DNA of 64,000 bases from contig OX344764.1 in assembly GCA_947034895.1 (NCBI GenBank), forward strand, positions 24,304,001-24,368,000. The letters are read 5' to 3'. Within the stretch, counting starts at the first letter, position 1; each line of letters begins with the position of its first letter. Below, piece after piece: positions 12,401 to 24,374 of the stretch. The notes beneath the pieces were generated by a model. That model did no database searches, was not told the origin of the DNA, and saw only the letters and a list, made by a program, of their open reading frames with translations. Source of the stretch: Rhytidiadelphus loreus. Lineage: Eukaryota; Streptophyta; Bryopsida; Hypnales; Hylocomiaceae. Position numbers and translations under genes: made by a program.

Positions 12401-13233
12401 ATTTCTCCCACTCACTGACAGTTCCAAAGTTGTCAACCCAACGAAAAGCGCCCAACGGACGAACAGAAAACATCCATGCGACGAACGTCGAGCTCCCCGG
12501 GCCCCTGTCGTCGTCGTCGTCGTCGTCCCCGCGGAGAGAGTAGAATTGCACTGCGATCCAGGTTCAAAGGCGCAGGAGCCGCAGCTCTTCACTGATTTCC
12601 TCTTTCGCGATTATGCTCTATCCTATGTTTGTTTTGTTTTTTCCCCGCATTTGCCTCGAGGTATATGAACGTCTCCCTCCGCGGCTACCAATTCAGACTG
12701 CGTCAAATGCCAATTGCTTTGCACCCTGCAATATTTAGAATCGAATTCAATCGCTTGCAAATCACGACTCTCATGAGATGAGATTGCTTGAGTAATCACA
12801 CTGTAGCACGTTCTATCGCATCTTCGGGGACTGTAGATTGTACTCTATGATGATTGTTTCCCTGGAATTTGTTGACGCGTTTTGGAGAGTCGCATTGGTA
12901 GAGATGGTGGAGTCGTCGTCGAGGAAGTGCTTTCGTAGCGTTTGAACCCCAATTGAGAGAGCCTACAGAGGAAAATGACGTGCGTGGTTGGTTTCTGCAT
13001 GCTCTGGTTTCGATTGGTAGTCAATTTTCATTGGGAGTTCATTTGGGGTTTATTTTGAGACATTCATTTTCACCGACAGGAATTGGAATAGGGTTTTAGA
13101 TTTCGTGCTCTGTGGAGTGGGCGTTTCTATTGAGCATTTGTACCGGATTTGCTTTGTAATGTAAAACCCTAATTCTCTTCTTGAAATTCGCAGGTAATTG
13201 GGTGTTTAGGGAGTTTCTATCGTGCTGGAGAAT
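12401..13233 (+). promoter_or_regulatory. BT gene promoter and 5' UTR region
   Basis: Base composition shifts sharply to G+C-rich at about 12430. It contains a (GTC)7-like triplet run near 12508-12529 and then 5'-UTR-like sequence. A likely 5'-UTR intron acceptor, TTCGCAG, ends at 13193, forty bases before the chosen ATG. No TATA box can be assigned with confidence. Confidence 0.5.
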
Positions 13234-16200
13234 ATGATTCTGACTGCTCGTGGCAAAGAGGTTCAATTTTGGGTTCATCTTGATAACCCAGATCGGTCAC
13301 CAATGGAGACTGCTTCGACGTCGGGACGACTACCTCTTCCTCATGAATCACGTGCTGCACTGCTCAGAGCGGCGGCGTCGTTCAAAGAGAAGTCTCCAGC
13401 TATTTACAGGAATTTGTCAGCCGATGGGACTCGAATCTATGAGTCAATCCAACATCCTCCTGAAGAAAAAAACGCCCTAGAATCTTGTCCTTCTTCTACC
13501 TCTGCTTCTAATTTTAATTCGAGTTCTTCAGGTAGAATAGAGTATCCGAAGTTGCAGGAATCGACTTCTTCAAAAGAGAGTACTCTGTTTGATTCTTACC
13601 CCTCATCTTCATCTTTACAACAACGAGCTCATTCAGTGAAGAGCTCAAACCCTGACGCCGTCCCTCCTGCTCCTCCGCCTTTGACATCAAGAGGTTCACG
13701 GCAGTCGTCTTCTGCTTTGAAGAAGACACACAGTAGTCCCAATTTCTTGCACAAGGAAACTCTGGATACATGGGACAGGGTGTTCTTTGATGGAATCAAT
13801 ACTGATGTTACCATCTCTACCGACGATGATTACCAATTAGACGTACATTCAATGATTTTGGTGAGTTTTGAATATTATCTTTTACGGAGTATTTCGTAGA
13901 ATTCTTTGTTTTTGTTTCGTTTTTTTCGAATTTTTAATTTCAAAAGAATCGAGATGTGACTGGTTTCGCTGTGTAGATGTGCAACTCTCCTGTTTTGAGA
14001 TGTATACTGAAGGAGGAATTTCAAAGGTCAAGACGACGGCCTTTTGTTAATATTCGTGGTGTTCCTTTCCAAGCAGTTCGATGCTTCATTCGCTTTCTGT
14101 ACTCTTCTCGGTATGGAAACCTCGGAAACCTTGTAAGGTCATGGTACTGTTGATTTGTTCATAATATTCTTGAAATCAGCTCCTCACACCTGTATATGAT
14201 TCTAAAGTTTAGGGTTTAGGGTCTGTTGACATTACCTAGTTCTCAAATTATTTCCTTTGATATATGTGTGTTTAGTGTTACGGTGGAAACGTTGCAAGTC
14301 TAACAGTACTCTAGAATTTTGTGGCGGTTGTCTGTGTGGATGGTATCATAGGGTTAGTTAGAATGGCATTTGATTGTCTACATGACGCATTTATTTAGTG
14401 TTACATTTTGAAACAGGTGCGAGGAAGAGGACATGGAAATGTTTGCCATCCATTTGTTAATGCTTGCACATGCGTATGCGGTCCCAGCCCTGAAGCACCT
14501 CTGTACGGCTAGTTTCGAGCAAGGGCTGCTAGACTCTGACAATGTTGTGGATGTCGTGCAATTAGCCAGGTATTATTACTTTCGGACTCCACACTGGCAT
14601 TGTTCGATGGGCTGTTCTTCAAAATGACGACTTAATGAAGTTGTTCTCTGTGTACAGTTCAATCTTTTATATCTTGTGTTGAAGGATCAAGAAGCCCAAA
14701 TTGAACCTAGTTTTTTTTTTCAGCTGTTTTAAGTAGTTCATATGAGGATTATCTTTTGTCTAATTTTGTTTCTTTACTGACCAACACATGCAATGTTCTG
14801 CATTGATTCTGGTGGTATAAGATTTGGTCCCATCTGAATTATATTTTCACAGTATGATCAATCAAATTATAATTCATATTCAAACCATGATTCCTTAATG
14901 TTTTAGGGTTTAAGAACCGGATTTCGTGCGGTGACGTTGCTCTGCTCTTGATGAATGAAGGTGGATGTGAGTGAGGTTTTTTCATTAGGCTAAATCTGCG
15001 TTTCCAGGTTATGCGATGCGCCTCGGCTTCATATGCTGTGCTTACGGCGAATCGTGTCCGACTTCAAGACTATTGCACGATCAGAAGGCTGGAGAGTCAT
15101 GAAAGAATCTTCACCAGCTCTTGAACAGGAGCTAGTGGAAGCAGTGATAGAAGCAGAGACGGTAAGTCTCACCTCTCAAGACTGCTTTTCAAGTTCCTAA
15201 TAAATACACCAGAGGGATGTCTTCCTGGTCTTGATCTCGATGTGTGCCCCTCAGAGGATATTAAAACCGGAAGGAACCTGTATACCAATAGTAACTCATT
15301 CTTATTAATTCTCTTGTTTCGTCTTCACTTAACAAGTTGGTTGTAAGCATGACTTGGCTAACAATCTCTATGACCTGGCTAATAATGCCTAGAACCACTG
15401 ATCTATGAATGGAAACGGGGTTTTCTAATAGTCCCTTCAATAGTGGTCTACAACCTCCCAGTGCTTGATGGATTACTTAAGAATTCATGATACATTTGAG
15501 TTTAAAAATTGATGTAAAGAGTATTTGGCTCTTGTACCCAAAGTGATCTCTCCAGGGACCGAGCCCTTTTGAGGGATTCTCCCTATGACAGCACACTCCT
15601 ACATTGCTTGGTTAAAATGCTTTTAAATGGCGGAAAGAGTATCCTCTCCTTCTTATCGTGATGTTGGGAATGTGCAGAAAAGACGAGACCTGGTTCGCAA
15701 GCAGGAGGAAGACAAAGTCTATTCCCAACTGCACGATGCCATGGAAGCCCTGGTGCATATCTGTCGTGATGGCTGCCGATCAATTGGTCCTCATGACAAG
15801 GCCCTGGATGAGCAACAAGGGACCTGCTCCTTCGCTGCATGCAAAGGCTTGGAGTCCCTCGTGCGCCATTTCGCTGTGTGCAAATTGAAGGTCCCTGGAA
15901 GATGTGCGCATTGCAAGCGCATGTGGCAGCTCTTGGAACTTCACTCTCGGATGTGCACTTTGCAAGACTCGTCGTGCAAAGTGCCCTTGTGCCGGTACTA
16001 CCCTCTTTGCACCCTCTGAAAGGAGGACCCCTCATTACCTCCCTAAAATGCCTTCATAGTCTTGGATACACAACTTCGAGGTGCTATATTGTATCATGAT
16101 TAGTGCAAGGCATATATTTTTGGAATTTGATGTCCAAAGGAGATTTGAAGAATGATAATGAGAAATTATCTTTTGGGTCGAACTTGAAAAACAATATCAT

Positions 16201-17112
16201 AGATCTTTGCCACAGCTAATTGGAAGCATTTAACTTTGAAATTCCCCCCCAAATAGGATTTTTATCGTTTAGTTATTGAATTTTGGTATGATAAGTTCAT
16301 TAGTTCTCTCAACCCTCAAACTTATTTATATGGAGTTGCGTCTTTAACAATGAGAGAGTTTGGATAGTGGTGAGCATTTTGATTTCTCAATTTTCGGAAA
16401 AGCATTATTCGAGTTCTTAATTATACAAATGCAACGCTAACTTGATTCTGGTTACAAAAGGAACGCCATGGTTAAATTCCCAGAACCTTCTGAATGAATG
16501 ATAGAGTCCAAAGAGGATGGTTAATAAACATAAGGTTTGCACACCTATTATCGTCAGTAATTACAACCGATCATATTTACTATTATTAATCATTTTATTA
16601 GATCTTATTGGCAACTGACTGAAAGAGGATTCCAATGCACTTTAGCATGCATTATTTGAACATTTTATGAATACGTGATGAGTTTTCAAAATATTGTCTC
16701 TCGGTGTACCAAAAAACAATAGTTAGCTCTCGTAGACTTTCATGTTTTGATTGTGTACATGTTGTGTTATCAATATCTAGTAGATTGTTGTGACTCTTTT
16801 TGTTCCAAATCTAGGTGTTGCAATTTAGGTAGTGTTGATTATAGGCCGTTTACATGCCTTATGTCCTTGTAATCATGTAGGGGTTGAATCATGCCTCCCT
16901 TGTGCAGATGATTTGAATGTTGGTTGCATGCATGAGAAACATACTGAATGCTTCCGTGTTAGTGCAGGCATTTCAAGGAACGGGGACAGCTGAGCCGCAA
17001 GGAAGAAATGCGGTGGAAAATGCTCGTTCGGAAAGTCGAGTCTTCTACGAAAGCAGCACCAGGGGCATTTTCTTTGGTGGACGTGTCTGCTCGACTCTCT
17101 CAAGTAAATTAG
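13234..17112 (+). CDS. BTB/TAZ domain protein (BT family CUL3 adaptor)
   Basis: Six exons splice in frame with GT-AG sites: 13234-13860, 13977-14110, 14417-14569, 15008-15161, 15678-15994 and 16968-17112, giving 509 residues ending ARLSQVN. Residues 1-175 are a Ser/Pro-rich, probably disordered N-terminus. The BTB domain (about 180-290, starting WDRVFFDG) includes [16 protein letters not shown] and [17 protein letters not shown]; a BACK-like linker follows. The TAZ zinc finger (about 370-465) has the Cys/His series [34 protein letters not shown] and CKVPLCRHFK. The basic tail [13 protein letters not shown] resembles the calmodulin-binding end of Arabidopsis BT proteins. BT proteins are land-plant CUL3 substrate adaptors linked to hormone, sugar, nitrate and gametophyte responses. 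Arabidopsis members are near 360-380 residues; the extra length here is the N-terminus. The start is the first in-frame ATG; a later one at 13303 is an alternative. Confidence 0.95.
15995..16967 (+). other. Last intron of BT gene (long)
   Basis: Intron of 973 bp from CCG|GTACTA to GTGCAG|GCATTT. It is much longer than the other introns of the gene and AT-rich. If it were retained, translation would end about eight codons after the splice site, producing a protein without the basic calmodulin-binding-like tail. Confidence 0.85.
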
Positions 17113-19225
17113 TGTTAAAACCTTGTTGAGCTCATGTATTTTACAAGCTTTTGTCAAAAGTTTTCTTCCGGCAATGTGTGATTATCTCACTGCAGCATTA
17201 GGAGAGACCGCCTGTTGCACCATTTTCTATAAAGGCGGTGAGTCTCTGAGGGTGTAAAATTTGAATTAAGTTGTAATCTCTGAAAAGAAATTTGGAAAGG
17301 TTTGAGCTTCTCTTATAGCTAATGTGGTGCTATTGTTGATGCCATTCGAAGTAGCAGTATTTACTCAGTGGCATCTGCACAGTGGCATCTGGAATCTTTA
17401 CAGCTAGAATAGAGAATGTACAATAGAAACGAGAATATGCAATAGAGTGATTAGAAGAGTGGCTTACTTTTACAGGTCACGATTCTATGAAACTTTCTTC
17501 CGACTGGAACTCTGAAGTTCAAATTCAATCTTCTTCTTTCAGCCATAAGTTGGATTAAGAAAGACTCTAAGGAGGGATTCAAAATGGAATGTTCATTTGA
17601 ATTTGCAAGTTTGCAAGTGCAGTATATCTAATGTTTGCAAGTGCAGTATATCTAATGTGATATAAGGTGGGTACCTCCCAAACTGACACTTTTTGCTCCT
17701 GTGCCTAGTGAATATTATAAACTCATTAAGTTTTCATATTTCTTGTTGGCAAGTGAAAGGAGGTTCTAATGCACCAAAGAATGGGACATTTGAATACAAT
17801 ATGCAAAAGTTATGAAGGAACAAAGTTTGGTTCTAAAATTGTTTCTTCCACATAGGTACATAATTGATTTTGGAGATGTACACAAAGTGAAGATGGTGGT
17901 TCAAGGTCAATGGCGCATTTTGGGGTGCCCACCTTATTTCACTTTGTTTCTCATGGAACTTTGAAAGTTGGATGACCTCAACATCAACTTTCAATCCCTA
18001 TATCTCTTATTATATATTGCTCAACATCAACTTTCAATCTCCATATTTCTTGTTCTAGATCATCCAAATTGATTAAGAATTGAGAATGCAAGAATGTGAT
18101 TATTTTAGAATGGCAAGATATATTCCTTTGATTATTAAATACATTTATTTATAGGAGGTAAAAGGAAAAATGGAGAAAAAATAGAATTGGGCTTGAAAGA
18201 TATCTCTATTTCCTATCTAACTTAACCATTATACTCTAGAGGATTCAAAAGTGGTCGCTTTAGCCCTTCACAAAAATAAAAATAAAAAAACTTTTTTGAT
18301 TTGTAATTTTTAAGTAGTTTGAAGAATTCATATGGAGATAATCATCAATCAAAAATTGATTGTTTTAAACCAATTCATGCTACGTTGTTGACTAAGTTTA
18401 GAGATATAATTTTGTCCTAATTTAAATTGTACTCTTTATAACATGATAAATCAAAATATTCATTTTAAATGTATAAGTTGTTGGTCTCCAAAGGATTAAG
18501 TGTATAATTTTGAATAAAGTGCAAATTGGATGGATATTAGAAATCTTGTATTGCCTTAAATGGTACAAAAATGGCTACATTCCAAGTTTGGACGATTTTT
18601 AAATACTACAAGAGACATATAACATGCTAATATATCACAATATATTATTGTGTACCTACATCTTATAGAGTGAAATTTGAACTTACAATAGAACTTATGA
18701 ACTTAATCTTTAGCTAATAGGATTAACATTTCGATTGTGCAATAAGTACATGAGTTAGTGTTAGAAGTGTGTTCAAAATCTACACTACCAATTTTAATGG
18801 TTGTATTAGTTGTGTTCCATACAGTATTTTGCCCAAGCATATTGGTTTTAGAGGGTGGTTTACATTTTTATGTGGAAGTTTACCAAATGCGTGAACTCTT
18901 CAACTTGACTTACAAATTTAACTAAAGATAAATGACTTGAAAAGAAAAGAAAGCAAGAAACATACATCTTCTTAATCTTGAAGAAAAATTCAAGTTTTCT
19001 TCAAACCACTACAAGATAAATTTGTTTGACATATATAAATACACAATATAAAACTCATTTCCATCAAAGTTATCAAAAGTTAATATATATATTTTTAAAT
19101 AATTATGATTTGAAACAACATAAATAAATGTTGATTTGATTAGGATTTGAAGATCTTTATGGAACAAAAGGTATATTATTTCTTTCACTATGAAAAATAA
19201 TGTATTGCAAATGAGATAGATCTTA
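17113..19225. other. Intergenic, AT-rich, small duplications
   Basis: 3' flank of the BT gene, then AT-rich DNA without coding potential. It holds a short tandem duplication of TTTGCAAGTGCAGTATATC near 17607-17660, and a copy of a dispersed repeat at 17660-17960. An approximate duplication of TCAACATCAACTTTCAATC occurs near 17971 and 18023. Confidence 0.5.
17660..17960. repeat. Dispersed repeat A (copy 1; copy 2 at 50640-50945)
   Basis: This stretch and 50640-50945 align as direct copies: GTGCCTAGT, GGCAAGTGAAAGGAGGTT, AATGCACCAAA, TTTCTTCCACATA and ATTGATTTTGGAGATGTA are shared in order. Weaker, shorter relatives occur in the BUD32 introns near 5240 and 5770. No terminal repeats or coding frame were found. 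Confidence 0.75.
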
Positions 19226-19342
19226 CACTAGTAGGAGCCCACGTTTTTTTTGATGGATTTTTCTAGACATCCACATGTTTTCATGTTAATAGTGATGTCA
19301 AATGAAACATCGAGATCAAAAAAGCGTGGGCTCCTACTAGTG
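19226..19342. mobile_element. 117 bp miniature CACTA-type element
   Basis: Perfect 18 bp terminal inverted repeats start CACTAGTAGGAGCCCACG and end with its reverse complement. The element is flanked on both sides by TTA (19223-19225 and 19343-19345), a 3 bp target duplication. CACTA/TAGTG ends plus a 3 bp duplication fit the CACTA (En/Spm) superfamily; PIF/Harbinger elements also duplicate TTA and are the alternative. Confidence 0.85.
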
Positions 19343-19984
19343 TTATTTTGTATCTTGAGTCTTTATATTCCTTTTTCAGTTTGGTATAAAAAAATGCATT
19401 GAGTGAGTGCACAAGCCAAAGTCACAAGTGACCTAATGCCCCATGAATGATAGTAAAGAGGATATGTGATAATCAAACTACTCCAAATAATCGTATATCT
19501 TAAGAAACACCTTGTGGTTACATAAAATTTTGCAAAAAGACCCAAAATTTGTCAAGACCTAAAGGTCAACATTGGAATTTGTGTCCATTTTTTAACTATT
19601 TGGAAAGATAATCTATTTTAAATGGTGTATATCAATGTGCCAAAAAATACCAACAAGGTGTTGTCTTGAAAAAAACATGCATTGAATTATTTTGAATGAT
19701 ATTGATATGTCTAAATGGTTACAAAACTTAAAAATTTGAATCCAATTATTTATAACAAAAAATCACTTTTGAGTTCAAATATTTTTTCACATTGCCCGAA
19801 AAAACTATGTTATGCCCTATAAGTGTTCAAGTTCACTATTTTAGATTTATTTTTGACATGAACATTATACAACTATTTGATTTAAACCTTGATCAAATGT
19901 ATTGAGTTTTGTAAGAACATGAACGGCACTTTGAATTAAAACAATTAAGGTATGTACACCCATAATGAGCTCTAAGGCAAGACC

Positions 19985-20400
19985 ACCTATTCCCGACTAG
20001 AGACCCATCCCCAACTTATATAGAAGTTAATTATTTCTAACCAAAGTTTGGAATGTTTGTTTTCCTCCTTTTCAAGGTTGGAACTAGTAAGGTCATGACA
20101 CATGTCCCAAAGTAGTGAGCAAGAGAGTAGGAAGTAATTAGTGGAAAAGTAGTTCTAGAATGATTAGAATTGGAAGAGCCTATACATTGGCTATGGATCC
20201 TAAATACTATTTGGCTCCCAAAATTCATAATAATTTCAGTTCAAGAAATAAATTACCAAAAAAAATTGCAATCACCATGTTTTCTATCTTTCTATACAGT
20301 AAAAAATTTCCTAATATTGCCTAATACATTGCCTAATATTGCTTTAGAACATGTGTGGAATGGCTTAAGGGATTGGCTATGGGTGGTTCTCCTATATTCA
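19985..20400. repeat. Dispersed repeat B (copy 1; copy 2 at 47530-47955)
   Basis: Direct copy of 47530-47955. Shared in order are TCCCGACTAGAGA, CTCCTTTTCAAGGTTGG, TGACACATGTC, AGTAGGAAGTAAT and AAAGTAGTTCT. No coding capacity is visible; the element class is unknown. Confidence 0.75.
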
Positions 20401-20454
20401 AAATGCTAAATCTACATTTCAACAAAAAAATGTTACAAAATCCTTGATATTATT

Positions 20455-20640
20455 ATACAAGATGTACATGATCAAAATATGAGAGTCAAGGAGAGCCTAG
20501 TGTTGGTCTTTGGTGCACCTAGAGGCATGACTTTGAGAATTCATGACACATTCATATGCTCTCCAAACAATGCATACAAAAATGTATCAAAATCCTCTTT
20601 TACTTACCAATGTATAGGCCCTCTTATAAAAAATAATTTA
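20455..20640. repeat. Dispersed repeat C (copy 1; copy 2 at 24222-24370)
   Basis: Shared blocks with 24222-24370 include ATCAAAA(T/C)ATGA, GTTGGT, GGTGCACCTAGAG/GGTTCATCTAGAG and AAATCCTCTT. The second copy is cut by the TTAA-flanked element that starts at 24375. Confidence 0.6.
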
Positions 20641-22530
20641 TGTTTAATAAAAACAATGACATCTTGTTGTAATCAGTGACAATTTAATAAGTGCGTATAT
20701 ATACCTTAGTTACTAGTATAAAACGTACTGAGAGCTTCTCCAATGCAATCCAAAATTTGACCCACCAAATATAGATTTAACTTTTCATTGTTTTAGAATT
20801 AGTAGTTGAAATTTCTATCATTGGAAGTGCATTCAAAAGTACTTTAGATAGGTATACAAATACTCAAATTTAGACATTGGACAAAGATAATATACCACTC
20901 CACAAGCTAGTTATAAGACAAAAATTATAGTGGCATTAGCAAATGACAGTTAACAATGCACTTTGCACTCCCAATTTGGTGCAATAATCTACGTTATTCT
21001 AATTTTACCTAATCTACCTATCTTTCCTTAATTCCAAAGAGAGTCAACATCTTGTGGACAGAAATTGAATGTTTTTGAGATTTTATTGTAGGAAATATAT
21101 AAAAGAGATGAAGTATATTCAATACAAGAAAAAATGGATTTTTGTCTTTTCTTCAACAATGCAATTAGCTTGGTTTCTAGTGCTTTATGATTTTAATCCC
21201 ATGTTTAGATTAGTTCAAGTCAACATCGAAAGTAAAGAAAAAATTACATAATGACTTTTTTGTTTGAATCTTTACCAAGACCAAATTTAACTTACCTCAA
21301 ATACTCATAATTTACATTTTTCTTCCTACTAGATCCACAAAAAGGTAATAATGATATCTTATATGAGGATCAATTTTGTTCATATTAATTCAAAATGACA
21401 AACATCCAAAATTTTGAGAAAATCCAAAAGCCCAAAATATACATAATTATAAGTCCATAGAGTCTAAATTTGTGAAAAACTTGATCAAGATGATCAAATT
21501 CCAAGTGTCGAATGCACGAAGTTATGTAGAATAAAATTAGAAGCATTCCACAGTGGAGGGGATTTTTTTTTATAATGCCACAAGGGAAGAGTAGTAAAAG
21601 TCCTATCCTATATTTGAAGTGGTTAACTTTATATTTAGTTGCCTCAAATACCTCATTTACGGCATGGGATTCTAAATTTTTTCATCTTTGGTAAATAACA
21701 TGCTTCTACCTTTTTTCTTTATGTAAAATTTGGACCTTCCCATCTTCTAAAGAATGCTCATAGCATTATTATCGATTAACAATTTTTTGTTGAAAATAGA
21801 AGCCCTTGTTTGTCAACTTATCTTTTATAGTTTTTTTTCACAAGTCATGCTACTAGAGGATAAAACAAAACAAGCCTGGCAAATTTTCCTTGGCAACAAC
21901 ACTACTAAGGTAGGATCACCTCATTTCGAGCATGTTTGTAGGACCGAGCCTTAGAAAAAACAAAGAAAATGTAGATGTTTGTTGTACTCTCTTCAAAGTG
22001 TAAACATTGAAAATAGGGCACAATTTTAAAATACCTACCCATCCAACTTGGGCCTCTCTATAACTTTTGCATACTATAATGAAATATCGTTATTGGATTT
22101 CCCCCAACTTTATAACAAAATTTTATCCACATGATTAAAAAAATGAAATCTTTTTGACTCTCAATAAATAAATGCTTCTAAGAGAAATTTGCTCACCGGT
22201 TAAGATGATCCCACTCCTTCCTCTAGAAGGGTCTCAAATATCTAAAGGTTCTAAAAGTAATTCTTTCACCCAACTAGGGTGTTGAACTTGGTGCCCGTAC
22301 AACGTACACCAAACAAAACCAATAGACCTTCCTACAAACTTCAACATTGTAGAAAAAAGCCCCATCCCATCATAACATTGTATAACCATGCAATGATGCC
22401 TCACCCATGCTGGGAAGGTGGTATCCTTTGCTAGATATCCGGGAAGACCATATTACTTGATTCAAATACTCAGGTTGACTGAGGAGCCACATCAGACAAT
22501 TTAATTCACTGTAGGGGACTCCTTTTTTTT
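20641..22530. other. AT-rich intergenic stretch, nothing recognised
   Basis: No open frame over about 70 codons, no recognisable domain and no clear terminal repeats. It is probably old, decayed repeat DNA. Confidence 0.5.
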
Positions 22531-22840
22531 TTGAAACATACAGCCTTAAGGTGGGGGTCTCCTTTTCAAGGATGCAAAGTGAGGGGCCCCAGCCAAGCCG
22601 GACTCTACCTCATTGGTAAACAATGTTATGATTGCTCAGGGCTCACTTATTGGGTCCCTAAAGACCCAGCTCTGTGCTCCTGTTGGCCAGACCCCGTCAG
22701 AAATGTTAATTCTGATAGAGCCCCCTACTGCCGTGTATGTTTACTGGTAAGTTACTAAGTCACAGAGTGAGCCAAGCGGCAATCATGGCGTGACTGAGCC
22801 CTCTTTCTTTAGCCTTTGTTGAAAGTCACACCCTGCCCTA
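22531..22840. other. GC-richer island, unidentified
   Basis: About 300 bp with clearly higher G+C than its surroundings. It has an open frame of about 75 codons on the plus strand (22531-22758) with several Cys residues. It resembles no domain I know, lacks tRNA A/B boxes and has no splice context. It could be a fragment of a transposon or of transferred DNA. Confidence 0.3.
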
Positions 22841-22845
22841 ATTTC

Positions 22846-23545
22846 ATGACCCCAACAAGAAACTTTCCCACACCCACACAGTGTTTTGGGGAGAATTGCC
22901 GGTTAGTTTGTTGTTAATTAGCTGGTGGAATTGGAATTGGAAATTAAAAACTGGTTGGAAATGGTAATCATTGGAAAAAATCTGGTGAAAAAATCTATAA
23001 AATTTGTATTTGGAGTAAAAAATAGAAAGAAAAAAGAAATCAAATTTGGTGATTGAAAAAGCGTGGTTCAATATGGGAATTTAAAAGGAAATTAGTTGAC
23101 AAGACTAAAAAAAACTTGAAAAACAGTTTTCACATACTAAGGGCGAAACTTTCTTGTGTGTGAAAATGTGTTTTTTTGTCTTATGCAACCAAACACCTTA
23201 ATTTCATGATCCTCAACAACAAACGTTCCGACACCAATGGGAGTGAAAAGGGAGGGGGGCATGCACAATTTTTGTTCAAGGAGAATTGCCGGTTAGTTCA
23301 TTGTTATTAGTTGGTGGAAAAATCCTAGTAAAAAAATCTATAAAATACCTTTGGGGAATACAAAATAGAGAAAAAGAAAATGGATTTGATACTTGACAAA
23401 ATGATTTAGTGTGAGACTTTTATTGGAAAATAGTTGGTAAAACTCATAAAATATCCTAAACGCTATTGATCACAAAGTAAGGCTAAAACTTCCCCGTGTG
23501 TGAAAAAGTTTTTTTTTTCTAATCCAAACAAATGTCCTAATTTTA
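22846..23545. repeat. Tandem duplication (period about 350 bp)
   Basis: Two diverged direct copies start at 22846 and 23206. Each contains GAGAATTGCCGGTTAGTT, TTGTTATTAGTTGGTGGA-like text, AAAAAATCTATAAAAT and a closing TGTGTGAAAA block. An inverted relative lies at about 45960-46200, ending AACCGGTAATTCTC. It is probably a dispersed repeat duplicated in place. Confidence 0.7.
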
Positions 23546-23649
23546 TGGCTGAAGTAGGTAGGAGGTTTGTAAAGCAAAACATTTAAGAAATGATAATTAA
23601 TTGGGGGAAGTTAGACTTTTTTAAATATTTATTAGTAATTGAAAATTTC

Positions 23650-23900
23650 CTTGAAAGAACAATGAAATTGGCATCTAATCCAAGTTGTTTCATATTTTGG
23701 GGAGCTTTATGGAATTAGATATGAATTTTTGAAGTTGAAACGTAGTAATCACTAAAAGCATCCTTCTCCTAAAATGTATGCTTTTTTGTACATTGTTGGT
23801 GCAATGAGAAAGCAAAATATACCTTAAGTTTGTACTAGTAAGTGCTTTTAGAACTGAAGCACTTTATAGACCTCTTACTTTACTGGATTTTTTTCTTGGG
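23650..23900. repeat. Dispersed repeat E (copy 1, hairpin core decayed)
   Basis: This aligns with 48060-48350 in direct orientation and with 46500-46760 in inverted orientation. Shared text includes ATCCAAGTTGTTTCA, TATGAATTTTTGAAG and CACTTTATAGACCT/TGCTTTATGGACCT. The core hairpin, intact in the other copies, is eroded here. Confidence 0.65.
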
Positions 23901-24374
23901 CACCAAATGACATTTTGAATATGATTCTTTGTCTTTGGAGTATTTTCTTTTGCCAATTTTTTCCTCATTTCTACAAATACATGGATGAACAAAAATGTAA
24001 TTTAAAAGTGACTATTTGTTTAGAGATGAATGAATTTAATAACATGTCACTTCATAAAATACTAAGGTCAAATTCACCAGTAATTGTGAATAAATTGTCC
24101 AAATGTATGTTTTGCATATAGGGCATCGATGAAATGATGATTATAGGTGCACATAAGTATGGATCCAAAAATTTGGACATTTGGTCTCAAAAATGTTGTT
24201 TTTTCTTAGATAGTTATTAGATAAGATATACACAATCAAAACATGAAAGTCTATCAAAGCCAATTGTTGGTTTTAGGTTCATCTAGAGACAATACTTTAA
24301 AAATCCATGACTTCTTTTGACCATGTTTAAATAATTCACACCATAGTACTTTGAAATCCTCTTGTAATTATTAA

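Noticed and set aside
15583..16035. 150-codon minus-strand frame
   Set aside because: It is antisense to the TAZ exon of the BT gene; the plus strand has clear zinc-finger homology and splice sites.
22531..22758. Host gene encoding a Cys-rich 75-residue protein
   Set aside because: No ATG context, splice sites or homology; reported only as an unexplained island.
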